Assembly: GCF_016863515.1 (NCBI RefSeq)
Contig: NZ_BOPA01000010.1
Location: forward strand, 248,001 to 312,000
Direction of reading: 5' to 3'
DNA length: 64,000 nt
From: Micromonospora gifhornensis
GTDB taxonomy: Bacteria; Actinomycetota; Actinomycetes; Mycobacteriales; Micromonosporaceae
Under the pieces are notes generated by a model, which was not told where the DNA came from, ran no database searches, and worked only from the letters and a program-made list of their open reading frames with translations. A program made the translations under genes and the position numbers. Below are positions 32,958-41,323 of this stretch, in pieces (the first letter of the stretch is position 1; the number at the start of each line of letters is the position of its first letter).

Positions 32958-33512
32958 ATGAGTGACCTGGGTGCTCTGATCGAGTCGGTCTGCGCCGAGC
33001 GGGAACTGCCCTGCGAGCCGACCGGTCCCGGCGCGTACGCGGTGACCCTGCCCGGCACGCACAAGCTCAAGACGATCTGCAACCTGATCGTGGGCGAGCA
33101 CGCGCTGCGGATCGAGGCGTTCGTGATGCGTCAGCCGGACGAGCGCCGCGAGGAGCTCTGGGCCTGGCTGTTGCAGCGCAACGCGCGGATGTACGCCGTC
33201 TCCTTCTCCATCGACGCGGTCGGCGACATCTACCTCACCGGCCGGGTCAACCCCGCCGGAGTGGACGCCGACGAGCTGGACCGCATCCTCGGTGCGGTGC
33301 TCAGCTACGCCGACGAGTCCTTCGACACGATGTTGGAGATCGGCTTCGGCAGTTCGATCCGGCGGGAATGGGAGTGGCGGGTCAAGCGGGGCGAATCCAC
33401 CGCGAACCTCGCGGCCTTCGCGCATCTCTTCGAGCCGTCGGGGCAGACCCCTGCCGACAACCCGGCAGCCGCCGCCGGTGCCGCCCCGGAGGGTGGCGCG
33501 GACCGGCCCTGA
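32958..33512 (+). CDS. YbjN-domain protein
   Basis: A 184-residue protein with the YbjN / type III secretion chaperone-like fold: an N-terminal helix and sheet (LGALIESVCAERELPCEPTG), the LKTICNLIVGEHALRIEAFVMRQP strand pair, and a helical C-terminus with MLEIGFGSSIRREWEW. The position matches M. tuberculosis Rv0487 beside mshA. YbjN proteins are linked to stress responses in E. coli, but the mechanism is unknown. A TAGAGT box seven bases before ATG 32958 suggests a leaderless start. The last ~25 residues are low-complexity. Confidence 0.8.
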   Translation: MSDLGALIESVCAERELPCEPTGPGAYAVTLPGTHKLKTICNLIVGEHALRIEAFVMRQPDERREELWAWLLQRNARMYAVSFSIDAVGDIYLTGRVNPAGVDADELDRILGAVLSYADESFDTMLEIGFGSSIRREWEWRVKRGESTANLAAFAHLFEPSGQTPADNPAAAAGAAPEGGADRP

Positions 33513-33581
33513 CCGGGGTGCCGCCGCACGGCAGCCGGCAACGCGTTCACCGCAGCGTGGTTTAGCTCGCCGCTACGGGGT

Positions 33582-33605
33582 AAGCCGCACCGCGCGGTGC
33601 GGCTT
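33582..33605 (+). terminator. Perfect hairpin terminator
   Basis: AAGCCGCACCGC pairs exactly with GCGGTGCGGCTT, a 12-bp stem with essentially no loop, followed by TGGGA rather than a long T-run. It lies 70 bases beyond the YbjN stop and 50 bases before the H1-like gene, and probably ends the YbjN transcript. Confidence 0.65.
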
Positions 33606-33654
33606 TGGGACCCGCCGCGCGCCGAGACTTCAGTGTCGAGGAGCGTGAGCGTCC

Positions 33655-34902
33655 ATGGCTCAGCGAAACAGCGCGGGTCGCGGCGGGACCGCGACCAGGA
33701 CCAAGCAGCAGGCCAGCAACCAGACCCCGAACACGCCACGGATCTCCGAGTCGGAGATCTCCCGGATGCGGGTGGACGACATCCGTGGCCAGTTGCGTCG
33801 GTACGGGGTCTCCGGCATCTCCGCCCTGCGTAAGCCGGAACTGGTGAAGAGACTCGCCAGCACGCTGCGTTCGGGCGGGGCGGCGCGTGGCAGCAGCGGA
33901 CCGGCCGGCCGTGCCAGCAGCACGAAGACCACCGCGACGAAGCAGTCGGCGTCGGCTCGTACCGCCACGGGACGGGCGAAGGCCGCACCCGCCAAGCGGA
34001 CCGGCCCGGCGCGGACGGCGACGACGGGCACCGCCCGTAACGCCAGTACCGCCCGTAAGACGACGACGGCGGCACGCAAGGCCAGCACGGCCCGCAAGAC
34101 GACAGCGACTGCGCGGACGACCGCCGCCGGGGCAAGGAAGGCGGCCCCTCGCAAGACGGCGTCGGCTGCGAAGACCGCGCCGGCCGGTAAGACCACCGCC
34201 GCCCGCAAGACCGCCCCGGCCCGCACGGCCACGTCCGCCCGCACGGCGACGTCGACTGCGCGGACGACTGCGGCCGGGGCAAGGAAGGCGGCTCCCCGCA
34301 AGACCGCAGCGGCGGCGAAGACCGCAGCGGGCAGCACCACCAAGACGGGTACGACGGCGCGCGCGGCCACCCGGCAGGCACCCGCTCGTGGCGCGGCCAA
34401 GACGGCACCCGCTCGTCGCGCGGCCAAGACGGCACCAGCTCGTGGCGCGGCCAAGACGGCACCCGCTCGCGGTGCAGCGAAGACTGCACCCGCCTCCCGT
34501 AGTGCGGCGAAGACGGCCGCAGCAGGTGGCGGGGTGCGGACCGGGAGGTCGACGGCCCGTTCGACGCGGTCGTCGCAGATGATCTCGTCGTTGCAGGACC
34601 GGCCGGAGCGCCCGGGGCGGAGCCTGGTCACCACCAACCACGACGTGATCCAGCGGTGGGCCCGGGAGCGCGGCGCGAAGCCGGCGACGATCAGCGGGAC
34701 CGAGCGGGACGGCCGGGCCGGCGTGCTGACCTTCAACATCCCGGGCTACCGGGAGAGCAGCCGGATCCGTGAGATCACCTGGGACGAGTGGTTCCACACC
34801 TTCGACCTGCGCCGGCTCAACCTGATCTACCAGGAACAGCTGCGAGACGGCCGGCAGAGCAACTTCTTCCGTACCGAGTCACCCGATCGGGAGGACGCGT
34901 GA
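33655..34902 (+). CDS. Rho_N/SAP-like and histone-H1-like nucleoid protein with a C-terminal globular domain
   Basis: A 415-residue, three-part protein. Residues ~28-75 form a Rho N-terminal/SAP-like module (ISESEISRMRVDDIRGQLRR, then GISALRKPELVKRLA). Residues ~76-305 are a histone-H1-like tail made of repeated lysine-arginine-alanine-threonine units such as TARKTT, GARKAAPRK and AKTAPARGA. Residues ~310-415 are an actinobacterial globular domain (TNHDVIQRWARERGAKPATI ... EITWDEWFHTFDLRRLNLIYQE). I expect a DNA- or RNA-binding architectural role; no experiment is known to me. ATG 33655 follows GAGGAG by about 12 bases. Confidence 0.75.
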   Translation: MAQRNSAGRGGTATRTKQQASNQTPNTPRISESEISRMRVDDIRGQLRRYGVSGISALRKPELVKRLASTLRSGGAARGSSGPAGRASSTKTTATKQSASARTATGRAKAAPAKRTGPARTATTGTARNASTARKTTTAARKASTARKTTATARTTAAGARKAAPRKTASAAKTAPAGKTTAARKTAPARTATSARTATSTARTTAAGARKAAPRKTAAAAKTAAGSTTKTGTTARAATRQAPARGAAKTAPARRAAKTAPARGAAKTAPARGAAKTAPASRSAAKTAAAGGGVRTGRSTARSTRSSQMISSLQDRPERPGRSLVTTNHDVIQRWARERGAKPATISGTERDGRAGVLTFNIPGYRESSRIREITWDEWFHTFDLRRLNLIYQEQLRDGRQSNFFRTESPDREDA

Positions 34903-35292
34903 GCGTTTGCGGGAATCCTCGCCGGGTATGCGCTGTTAGCCGTGAACGAAGCCCCATCAAGCAGCCCAACGGGACACGGGCGCGCTGTGACGGGCGAGAC
35001 AGCCAACCAGGTTGAATCCGTCCCATGGGGCGAACTAGCGTTATTGCACCGCGCCACGCTTGGAACCGTTCGGGGGAGCGGCGGATCGATCAGATCTGTG
35101 CACCAAGCGAGGTGTCGGGGGACGGGTGGATCCACCGTTGGGGGACGGTGCCCGCCTGTTTGGACCGGCGGCGCGAGCGGGCGTCGCTTACGGGGGTGAG
35201 TGCCGCCCGCCGCCGCCGGTCGTAGCGATGAACCGATGTGCCCGGTGCCCACGTGCCGGGCACATCGTGTTGTCCGCGCGCGGCCCAGCGCC
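34903..35292. other. Intergenic stretch without a supported gene
   Basis: Short open frames exist on both strands but have no family resemblance, ribosome binding site or consistent codon bias. GC content is a little lower than around it (for example AACTAGCGTTATTGCACC near 35034). No tRNA or known riboswitch was recognised. An unknown small RNA or a decayed gene cannot be excluded. The stretch ends at the R2 palindrome. Confidence 0.6.
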
Positions 35293-35347
35293 GTTACGGC
35301 GCAATGGCGGTTACCCGGGCGTCCGGTAACCGCCATTGCGCCGAAAC
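35293..35347 (-). repeat. 55-bp palindrome, family R2 (copy 2)
   Basis: Left arm 35293-35315 (starting GTTACGGCGCAATGGC) pairs with right arm 35325-35347 (ending GCGCCGAAAC) around a 9-base loop, with one mismatch. It matches copy 1 (28293-28347) in arm sequence and geometry, including the flank reading CGG-TTGATCAAC on the minus strand. It lies downstream of the MFS gene ending at 35454. Confidence 0.85.
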
Positions 35348-35350
35348 CGT

Positions 35351-35457
35351 GTTGATCAACCGGCAGCGCGGCCCGAGTGGCGTGTTGATCAGCCGGCAGC
35401 GCGGCCCGCCTGGGTTGATCAGCTAGCAGTGCGGCCCGAGTGGCCCGGGTTGATCAG
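35351..35457 (-). repeat. Imperfect tandem repeats starting GTTGATCA (30-35 bp units)
   Basis: GTTGATCA begins at 35351, 35384, 35414 and 35449, each of the first three followed by a variant of (A/G)(A/G)CxxGCAGxGCGGCCC. Periods are 33, 30 and 35 bases. The last unit contains the TGA stop codon of the MFS gene, and the first touches palindrome R2. The flank of R2 appears to have been amplified between the stop codon and the hairpin. Confidence 0.75.
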
Positions 35458-36755
35458 TTGGGCGCTGCGAGGGTAGACCGGGCGGCCTCGTCCGCGACCG
35501 GGCTCGCCGTGGCGCGGCGCAGGGCGGCGACCCGCCGTTCCCGGGGCGGCCCGGCGAGCAGATGGCCACCGGCGGCCAGCAGGCCCAACGCGCCCATGAC
35601 CAGCCAGTGTCCGTCGCCCCACGACTGCAGGCTGAACCCGCCGAGCGTGGGCGCGACGAACGATGCCGCCGGAAAGGCCAGGTAGAACACCGACTGGTAG
35701 CGCGCCCGCAGGACCGGTGGTGCCAGGTCCGCGTTGATCTGCGCGTTGGGGGGCGCGGCCAGCATCGAGCCGACCGTCCAGACCACGCAGGCCCCGAGGT
35801 AGAAGACGAGGTCGTCGGCGACGGCCAGGGCACCGAAGCCGACCGCGAGCAGCGCGGTGGAGACGGCGAGTACGGTCCCTTTGCGCCGCCGGTCGATGAG
35901 TCGGGGTACGAAGAGTTGCCCCAGCACGATCAGCACCCCGCCCAGAGCCACCACCGTCCCGTACGCCGATGGGCCGAGCCCGTCCGCGCGCATCGCCAGC
36001 GGCATGATCGTCGACGCCTGCATGGTCAGCACGGCCAGCACGAATGTCAGCCCGACGAAGACCATGAAGTGCCGGTCGGTCAGCGCGGTGTGCAGCCCGG
36101 GCCGGCGGCCGGCCAGCGACGGTTTCGGCTGCCCGTACGCCCGCAGGGTGGGTAGGGTCTCCGGCACCTTCCAGGCGATCAGCACCGCGGTGGCCAGGGT
36201 GGCGGCGGCGTCCACCAGGAAGAGCGCGACGTAGCTCGCCTCGGCCAGCAGGCCGGCCAGCAGCGAGGCCACCGCCATGCCCAGGTTGAACGCCCAGAAC
36301 TGGAGGTTGAACGCGCGGGACCGGCGTTCCTCGGGCACCACGTCGACGATCGCCGCGACGAAGGCCGGGCTCGGCATCGAGTGGGTGACGCCGACCAGCA
36401 GGGCGAGCGCCGCGATCACGCCGAGGTGCTGACTCAGTGCCAGCGCGACCATTAGCGCGGCGGTGACCAGGTGCGCCGCCACCAGGGTCGAGCGTCGTCC
36501 CCACCGGTCGGCCAGCACCCCACCGAGCAGTACGCCGGCCGCTCCGCCCGCGCCGTATGCGCCGACCACCACGCCGGCCAGCGACTCGCTGGCACCCCGG
36601 GCGGCGGTCAGGTAGAGCGACAGGAACAGCATCGCGAACGCGCCGGCGCGGTTGATCAGCAACCCGACCCAGAGGTACCAGAAGGTGGCGGGCAGCCCGC
36701 CGGCGGTGTCGGCGAACCACCCGCGTACGGCTGTGGCCGCCCGACGCTCGCGCAC
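35454..36755 (-). CDS. MFS drug-efflux-type transporter (first of two paralogues)
   Basis: A 433-residue major facilitator with about twelve helices. The cytoplasmic loop 2-3 motif is GGVLADRWGRRSTL near residue 75. The N-terminus (VRGWFADTAGGLPATFWYLW) closely matches the neighbouring MFS gene, so the pair arose by duplication. Substrates are unknown; the group is annotated as multidrug exporters. It starts at GTG 36755 with a run of G about six bases upstream. A perfect inverted repeat lies 12 bases before the start. Confidence 0.85.
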   Translation of the reverse strand: MRERRAATAVRGWFADTAGGLPATFWYLWVGLLINRAGAFAMLFLSLYLTAARGASESLAGVVVGAYGAGGAAGVLLGGVLADRWGRRSTLVAAHLVTAALMVALALSQHLGVIAALALLVGVTHSMPSPAFVAAIVDVVPEERRSRAFNLQFWAFNLGMAVASLLAGLLAEASYVALFLVDAAATLATAVLIAWKVPETLPTLRAYGQPKPSLAGRRPGLHTALTDRHFMVFVGLTFVLAVLTMQASTIMPLAMRADGLGPSAYGTVVALGGVLIVLGQLFVPRLIDRRRKGTVLAVSTALLAVGFGALAVADDLVFYLGACVVWTVGSMLAAPPNAQINADLAPPVLRARYQSVFYLAFPAASFVAPTLGGFSLQSWGDGHWLVMGALGLLAAGGHLLAGPPRERRVAALRRATASPVADEAARSTLAAPN

Positions 36756-36766
36756 CCCGACCCCCC

Positions 36767-36793
36767 AGATCTGTTCGGTTACCTAACAGATCT
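36767..36793 (-). promoter_or_regulatory. Perfect 9-bp inverted repeat between the MFS genes
   Basis: AGATCTGTT (36767-36775) and AACAGATCT (36785-36793) flank CGGTTACCT, which itself contains the palindrome GGTTACC. It lies 33 bases after the stop of the upstream MFS gene and 12 bases before the start of the next. It could be an operator for a TetR- or MarR-type regulator, or a terminator/attenuator between the two genes. Confidence 0.5.
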
Positions 36794-36825
36794 TGCCTGA
36801 CCGGAGTTCGGGCTCCTCTGCGGCC

Positions 36826-38175
36826 CTACCCGCCGGTGGTCGCGGCCGGCTCAGCCGCCTTCGGCGCGACCGGCGCGACCGGCGCGACCGGCTCGGCCGC
36901 CTTCGGCGCGGCCGGCTGGGGGGCCGTCGACTGGGGCGTGACCACGGGCGGGGTGCCGGCGGTGCGCAGCGCGAGGGCCCGCCGCTCCCGGGCGGGCCCG
37001 GAGAGCAGATGACCCACCGCCATCACCAGACCGATGACGGCGCAGCCGAGCCAGAGCGTGGCATTGCCGGCCTGTTCCCGGACCAGGCCGCCGAGGATCG
37101 GCGCGGCGGCACCGGCCAGCTGCCAGGACAGCGAGAAGACCCCCTGGTAGCGGCCGCGCAGCTCACTCGGCGAGAGTTCGGCGATGAGGGTGGCGTTGGA
37201 CGGCGAGTTGAGCATCTCGCCGAGCGTCCAGATCAACACCGTCAACCCGTAGAACCAGGCCACGTCGGCGAACGCGGTAAGCCCGAAGCCGACGCCCATC
37301 ACCACCGCCGCCAGCGCGAGTACGTGCGACCGGCTGCGCCCCCGGATCAGCCGGGGTACGAAGAGTTGACCGATCACGATGAGCACGCCGTTGAGGGCGA
37401 TCACCGAGCCGAACGTGGCGGGGCTCAGCCCGGAGTCGGCCATCGCGATCGGCAGCATCGAGATGTGCTGGAGGAAGACCAGCGCGCCGAGCAGGTTCAG
37501 CGCCACGAACCCCAGGTAGACCCGGTCGTTCAGGATCGTGCGGAGCGCGCCGACGCGGGCCGCGCCGACCCGCGTGCTGACCGTGATCGTCCGGGTCTCC
37601 TTCACCTTCACGAAGATGATCACGGCGGTGACCAGCGTGGTGCTCGCGTTGACCGCGAAGAGCAGGAGATAGCCGGCCTGGGCGGCGAAGCCGGCGAGCA
37701 CCGCGGCGCAGGCGAAACCGAGGTTGACCGCCCAGTAGTTGAGCGAGAAGGCGCGCAGCCGATCCCGTTCGGGCACCACGTCGATCATCATCGCGCCGAA
37801 CGCGGGGCGGGCCGCCTCGGCGAAGAGGCCGAGCAGCAGGGCGCCCAGCCCGACCGCCCACAGTTCGTGGGCGAAGCCCAGCGCGAGCATCATGACCGCG
37901 CCGCCCAGGTGGGCGAGGAGCAGGGTCGGCCGCCGTCCCCACCGGTCGGTCAGGGTGCCGCCGACGGTGGTGCCGACCGCGCCTCCGGCTCCCCAGAGGC
38001 CGAGCACGATGCCGGCCTGGGTGGCGGAGAATCCGCGCTCCTGGGTCAGGTAGATGGCGAGGAAGACGAGGACGAACGAGCCGAGCCGGTTGATCAGCGT
38101 GCCGGTCCAGAGGTACCAGAAAGTCCTGGGTAGACCGCCGGTGGTGTCCCGGAACCAGCCCCGTATCGCGTGCAC
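36826..38175 (-). CDS. MFS drug-efflux-type transporter (second paralogue)
   Basis: A 449-residue major facilitator with about twelve helices, motif [15 protein letters not shown] near residue 75, and an N-terminus [20 protein letters not shown] shared with its paralogue. The last ~45 residues are an unusual cytoplasmic Ala/Pro tail with [16 protein letters not shown] repeats, absent in the paralogue. ATG 38175 diverges from gpmA over 148 bases. It is transcribed ahead of the 36755 gene and may be co-transcribed with it, subject to the hairpin in between. Confidence 0.85.
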   Translation of the reverse strand: MHAIRGWFRDTTGGLPRTFWYLWTGTLINRLGSFVLVFLAIYLTQERGFSATQAGIVLGLWGAGGAVGTTVGGTLTDRWGRRPTLLLAHLGGAVMMLALGFAHELWAVGLGALLLGLFAEAARPAFGAMMIDVVPERDRLRAFSLNYWAVNLGFACAAVLAGFAAQAGYLLLFAVNASTTLVTAVIIFVKVKETRTITVSTRVGAARVGALRTILNDRVYLGFVALNLLGALVFLQHISMLPIAMADSGLSPATFGSVIALNGVLIVIGQLFVPRLIRGRSRSHVLALAAVVMGVGFGLTAFADVAWFYGLTVLIWTLGEMLNSPSNATLIAELSPSELRGRYQGVFSLSWQLAGAAAPILGGLVREQAGNATLWLGCAVIGLVMAVGHLLSGPARERRALALRTAGTPPVVTPQSTAPQPAAPKAAEPVAPVAPVAPKAAEPAATTGG

Positions 38176-38323
38176 TCCGGCGTCCCCGTCCGTAATGAGT
38201 GATGATCTAGCCGACCCTTACAACCTAGTGGTGCGCCGAGAGCAAGGTCATCCGGTTTTCCACGTGGTGGTCGTCACGACCCTTCGCGCGCGGGCGATCC
38301 CGGGTTACGGCAGGATGATCGGC

Positions 38324-39091
38324 ATGACAGCTAGCGAGGGACCCACCGTCGGGACGCTGGTCCTGTTGCGGCACGGCGAAAGCGACTGGAACGCCAAGAA
38401 CCTCTTCACCGGCTGGGTCGACGTGGACCTGACCGAGAAGGGTGAGAACGAGGCGCGCCGCGGCGGCGAGCTGCTGCGCGAGCACAACCTGCTGCCGGAC
38501 GTGGTGCACACGAGCGTGATGCGCCGGGCCATCCGTACCGCCGAACTGGCGTTGAACGCCGCCGACCGGCACTGGATCGCGGTGCGTCGGTCGTGGCGGC
38601 TCAACGAGCGGCACTACGGCGCCCTGCAGGGCAAGAACAAGAAGCAGACCCTGGAGGAGTACGGCGAGGAGCAGTTCATGCTCTGGCGCCGCTCCTACGA
38701 CACCCCGCCCCCACCCATCGCCGACGATGACGAGTGGTCCCAGGTGGGCGACCCGCGGTACGCGCTGCTGCCGACCGAGCTGATGCCCCGTACGGAGTGC
38801 CTCAAGGACGTCGTCGAGCGGATGCTGCCGTACTGGTACGACTCGATCGTGCCGGACATCCTGGCCGGTCGGACGGTGCTGGTGGCGGCGCACGGCAACT
38901 CGCTGCGCGCCCTGGTCAAGCACCTGGACCAGATCAGCGACGAGGCGATCGCCAAGCTGAACATCCCGACCGGGATTCCGCTGCGTTACGACCTCGACCC
39001 GCTGCTGCGTCCGCAGACCCTGGGCGGCACCTACCTCGACCCGGAGGCGGCCAAGGCGGCCGCTGCTGCCGTCGCCAACCAGGGCCGCTGA
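38324..39091 (+). CDS. gpmA: 2,3-bisphosphoglycerate-dependent phosphoglycerate mutase
   Basis: A 255-residue glycolytic enzyme interconverting 3- and 2-phosphoglycerate. The catalytic phosphohistidine is in [20 protein letters not shown], with the [15 protein letters not shown] segment, the acid-base glutamate region, and the second histidine in [16 protein letters not shown]. It matches M. tuberculosis gpm1 (Rv0489) upstream of senX3-regX3. ATG 38324 is preferred to ATG 38315 because GCAGGA lies at a suitable distance. The gene converges on phoU, with an R1 repeat between them. Confidence 0.93.
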   Translation: MTASEGPTVGTLVLLRHGESDWNAKNLFTGWVDVDLTEKGENEARRGGELLREHNLLPDVVHTSVMRRAIRTAELALNAADRHWIAVRRSWRLNERHYGALQGKNKKQTLEEYGEEQFMLWRRSYDTPPPPIADDDEWSQVGDPRYALLPTELMPRTECLKDVVERMLPYWYDSIVPDILAGRTVLVAAHGNSLRALVKHLDQISDEAIAKLNIPTGIPLRYDLDPLLRPQTLGGTYLDPEAAKAAAAAVANQGR

Positions 39092-39107
39092 CCCGGCCGT
39101 CGTTCCG

Positions 39108-39163
39108 TTGTTAAGAAGGGCCCCCTGCTATACGCGAGGCGTTAACAGGGGGCCCTTCCTTGC
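39108..39163 (-). repeat. Dispersed ~55-bp repeat, family R1 (copy 4)
   Basis: On the minus strand it reads CAAGGAAGGGCCCCC, TGTTAACGCCTCGCGTATAG, then CAGGGGGCCCTTCTTAACA. It follows the phoU stop after four bases (TGA GGTG CAAGG...), the same junction as at the LacI gene. It lies between convergent gpmA and phoU and could terminate both. Confidence 0.85.
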
Positions 39164-39166
39164 ACC

Positions 39167-39808
39167 TCAGACGGGTTCGCCGGTGATCAGGTAGACGACG
39201 TGTTCGGCGCTGTTGACCGCGTGGTCGGCGAACCGCTCGTAGAAGCGGCCGAGCAGAGTGGCGTCGATGGCGGTCTCCACCCCGTACGGCCAGTCCGCGC
39301 CGAGCAGCACCCCGAACAGACCCTTGTGCAGCTCGTCCATCGCGTCGTCGTCGCGGTCCAGCTCGGCGGCGAGGTCGGCGTCCGGGTGGGCCAGCACCGC
39401 CGCGATCTTCTCCGCCATCCGGTCGGCGATACCCGCCATGTCGGTGAAGACCGGCCGCAGCTCCGCGGGCACGGCGGGCGAGGGGTGCCGGCGCAACGCG
39501 GTCTTGGCGACGTGGTCCGCGAGATCACCCATCCGCTCCAGATCCGCTGCCACGTGCAGCGCGGTGATCATGGCTCGCAGGTCGGAGGCGACCGGCGCCT
39601 GGCGGGCCAGCACGTCACACACCCGCTCCTCGACCTGCCGGTAGAGCGCGTCGATCCGGGCGTCCTGCTCGATGACGTTCTCGGCGGCCTGCCGGTCGGC
39701 GGTGAGCAGGGCCCGGGTGGCCTGTCGTAGTGCCGCCCGTACGCCTTCGGCCATCTCCACCAGCAGTTGGCTGACGGCTTGCAGTTCGGCCCGGAACTCG
39801 TCGCGCAT
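39167..39808 (-). CDS. phoU: Phosphate signalling protein PhoU
   Basis: A 213-residue protein of two three-helix PhoU repeats. Each repeat carries the E/DxxxD-type metal-binding motif (AADLERMGDLADHVAK and GRFYERFADHAVNSAEHV). PhoU dampens the phosphate-starvation two-component system and modulates phosphate uptake. It diverges from senX3 as in other actinobacteria, across a region with PHO-box-like repeats. ATG 39808 is chosen because the family N-terminus MRDEFRAELQAV starts there. Confidence 0.92.
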   Translation of the reverse strand: MRDEFRAELQAVSQLLVEMAEGVRAALRQATRALLTADRQAAENVIEQDARIDALYRQVEERVCDVLARQAPVASDLRAMITALHVAADLERMGDLADHVAKTALRRHPSPAVPAELRPVFTDMAGIADRMAEKIAAVLAHPDADLAAELDRDDDAMDELHKGLFGVLLGADWPYGVETAIDATLLGRFYERFADHAVNSAEHVVYLITGEPV

Positions 39809-39898
39809 GCTCACGTCCTGTCGATCGTCGGTGCGCCCGCGCCGTTCGGCTGCATCAGCGCAGGTCGCCGCCAAACTAGGGCCGGCGGGAGGCGCGGA

Positions 39899-39937
39899 GG
39901 TGAACGCCGGTGAACTGAGGCGGACGCGAAAGTGAAC
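39899..39937 (-). promoter_or_regulatory. PHO-box-like GTTCAC repeats between phoU and senX3
   Basis: GTGAAC occurs at 39900-39905, 39910-39915 and 39932-39937 (GTTCAC on the minus strand), spaced 10 and 22 bases. Actinobacterial PHO boxes are direct repeats of GTTCACC at 11-bp intervals bound by PhoP, and RegX3 binds a related sequence. The location between phoU and senX3-regX3 supports autoregulation by RegX3. Confidence 0.6.
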
Positions 39938-40010
39938 TTTCCCGGAAGTGAGCGTGCTTCGTCCTATTTTCGTCCGGTAGTCGGGCGAGCATTGACCATA
40001 CGATCACCGA

Positions 40011-41300
40011 GTGACATGGGCGGTGGCGGTGAGCGTGGCCGGGGCTCTGGCGGCCGGAGTGGTCGTCGGGTTGTTGCTGTCCCGGCTCGTTGCCGACGCA
40101 CGTCGTACGGGTAGTTCCCGCCGGAGCGGGTCAGGCCGGCTCCGGTTCGGCAGGGGGAGGCAGGCAATCGTCGAGGATGTGCAGGTCGGGCTCGGCCGAC
40201 GAACGATCGACTCACTGCGTGTGGGGGTCGTGGTGCTCGACGCCGAGGACGTGCCGGTGCTCGTCAACCCCGCAGCACGGGCCCTGGGGCTGCTGCGTAC
40301 CGGCGCTCGGCCGGGTTCGGTGATCGCCCATCCGTTGGTCCGTACCCTGGCCGGGCAGGTCCGGCGCACCGGCGTGCGCCGCGAGATCGAGCTGGACCTG
40401 CCCCGGGGCCGCGACAACGGCGGGGAGAACCCGCTGGGCGTGCACCTGCGGGCGATGGGGCTGGGCAACGACCACGTGGCGGTGGAGGCGGTCGACGTGA
40501 CCGAGTCGCACCGCCTCGCGCGGGTCCGCCGCGACTTCGTCGCCAACGTCAGTCACGAGTTGAAGACGCCGATCGGTGCGCTGCAACTGCTCGCCGAGGC
40601 GCTGCTCGACGCCACCGAGCCGGCCGGGGCGGGGCCGCCCGACCGTTCCGAGGACCTGGTCGCCGCCCGACGGTTCGCCGAGCGGATCCAGCACGAGTCG
40701 ACCCGGCTGGGACGGCTGGTGCAGGAGTTGCTGGAACTGACCCGGTTGCAGGGCGCCGAACCACAGCCCGCCCCGGAGCCGGTCGCGGTGGACTGGGTGA
40801 TCTCCGAGGTGATCGACCGCACCCGGACCGCGGCGACCGCCCGACGGGTCACCGTGACGGTGGACGCGAAGCGCGGGCTGACCGTGTACGGCAGCGACAG
40901 TCAGTTGGCCACGGCAGTGGCGAATCTGGTGGAGAACGCCGTCAACTATTCGAGCGAGGACACCACGGTCCTGGTCACCGCGCGGGCCACGCCGGAGCAT
41001 GTCGAGATCGCCGTCACCGACCAGGGCATCGGCATCGCCCCCACCGACGTGGACCGGATCTTCGAGCGGTTCTACCGCGCCGACCAGGCGCGTTCCCGCG
41101 CGACCGGCGGCACCGGGCTCGGGTTGGCGATCGTCAAGCACATCGCCAGCAACCATGGCGGACGGGTCGAGGTGTCGAGCACTCTTGGCGGTGGGTCGAC
41201 GTTCACCCTCCGGCTGCCGGCCCGACCTCCGGACGACCTGCTGTCGACACTGCCGTCGGTTGGTATCGAGCCTGGTCCGGCCGAGGCCCGGCAGAGCTGA
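40011..41300 (+). CDS. senX3: Sensor histidine kinase SenX3
   Basis: A 429-residue membrane kinase. One N-terminal membrane helix (residues ~3-24) is followed by a PAS-like domain (DSLRVGVVVLDAEDVPVLVN), the HisKA domain with phospho-acceptor His182 in NVSHELKTPIGALQLLAEAL, and an HATPase domain (NLVENAVNYS, TDQGIGIAP, GGTGLGLAIVKH). With RegX3 it senses phosphate limitation. The N-terminal helix has little outside the membrane, so sensing probably goes through PhoU and the Pst transporter. Confidence 0.9.
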   Translation: MTWAVAVSVAGALAAGVVVGLLLSRLVADARRTGSSRRSGSGRLRFGRGRQAIVEDVQVGLGRRTIDSLRVGVVVLDAEDVPVLVNPAARALGLLRTGARPGSVIAHPLVRTLAGQVRRTGVRREIELDLPRGRDNGGENPLGVHLRAMGLGNDHVAVEAVDVTESHRLARVRRDFVANVSHELKTPIGALQLLAEALLDATEPAGAGPPDRSEDLVAARRFAERIQHESTRLGRLVQELLELTRLQGAEPQPAPEPVAVDWVISEVIDRTRTAATARRVTVTVDAKRGLTVYGSDSQLATAVANLVENAVNYSSEDTTVLVTARATPEHVEIAVTDQGIGIAPTDVDRIFERFYRADQARSRATGGTGLGLAIVKHIASNHGGRVEVSSTLGGGSTFTLRLPARPPDDLLSTLPSVGIEPGPAEARQS

Positions 41301-41323
41301 GTGCACATGGAAAGGAAAGGCCG

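Noticed and set aside
33582..33605. tRNA or small RNA around the perfect 24-bp palindrome
   Set aside because: The structure is a single short stem without cloverleaf arms or a CCA end; a terminator explains it better.
34942..35199. An 85-codon frame in the gap after the H1-like gene
   Set aside because: No ribosome binding site, no recognisable domain, and an overlapping frame is equally open. Treated as non-coding.
28293..35347. The exact 7000-bp distance between the two R2 copies
   Set aside because: A single coincidence with no periodic signal elsewhere; no biological meaning is claimed.
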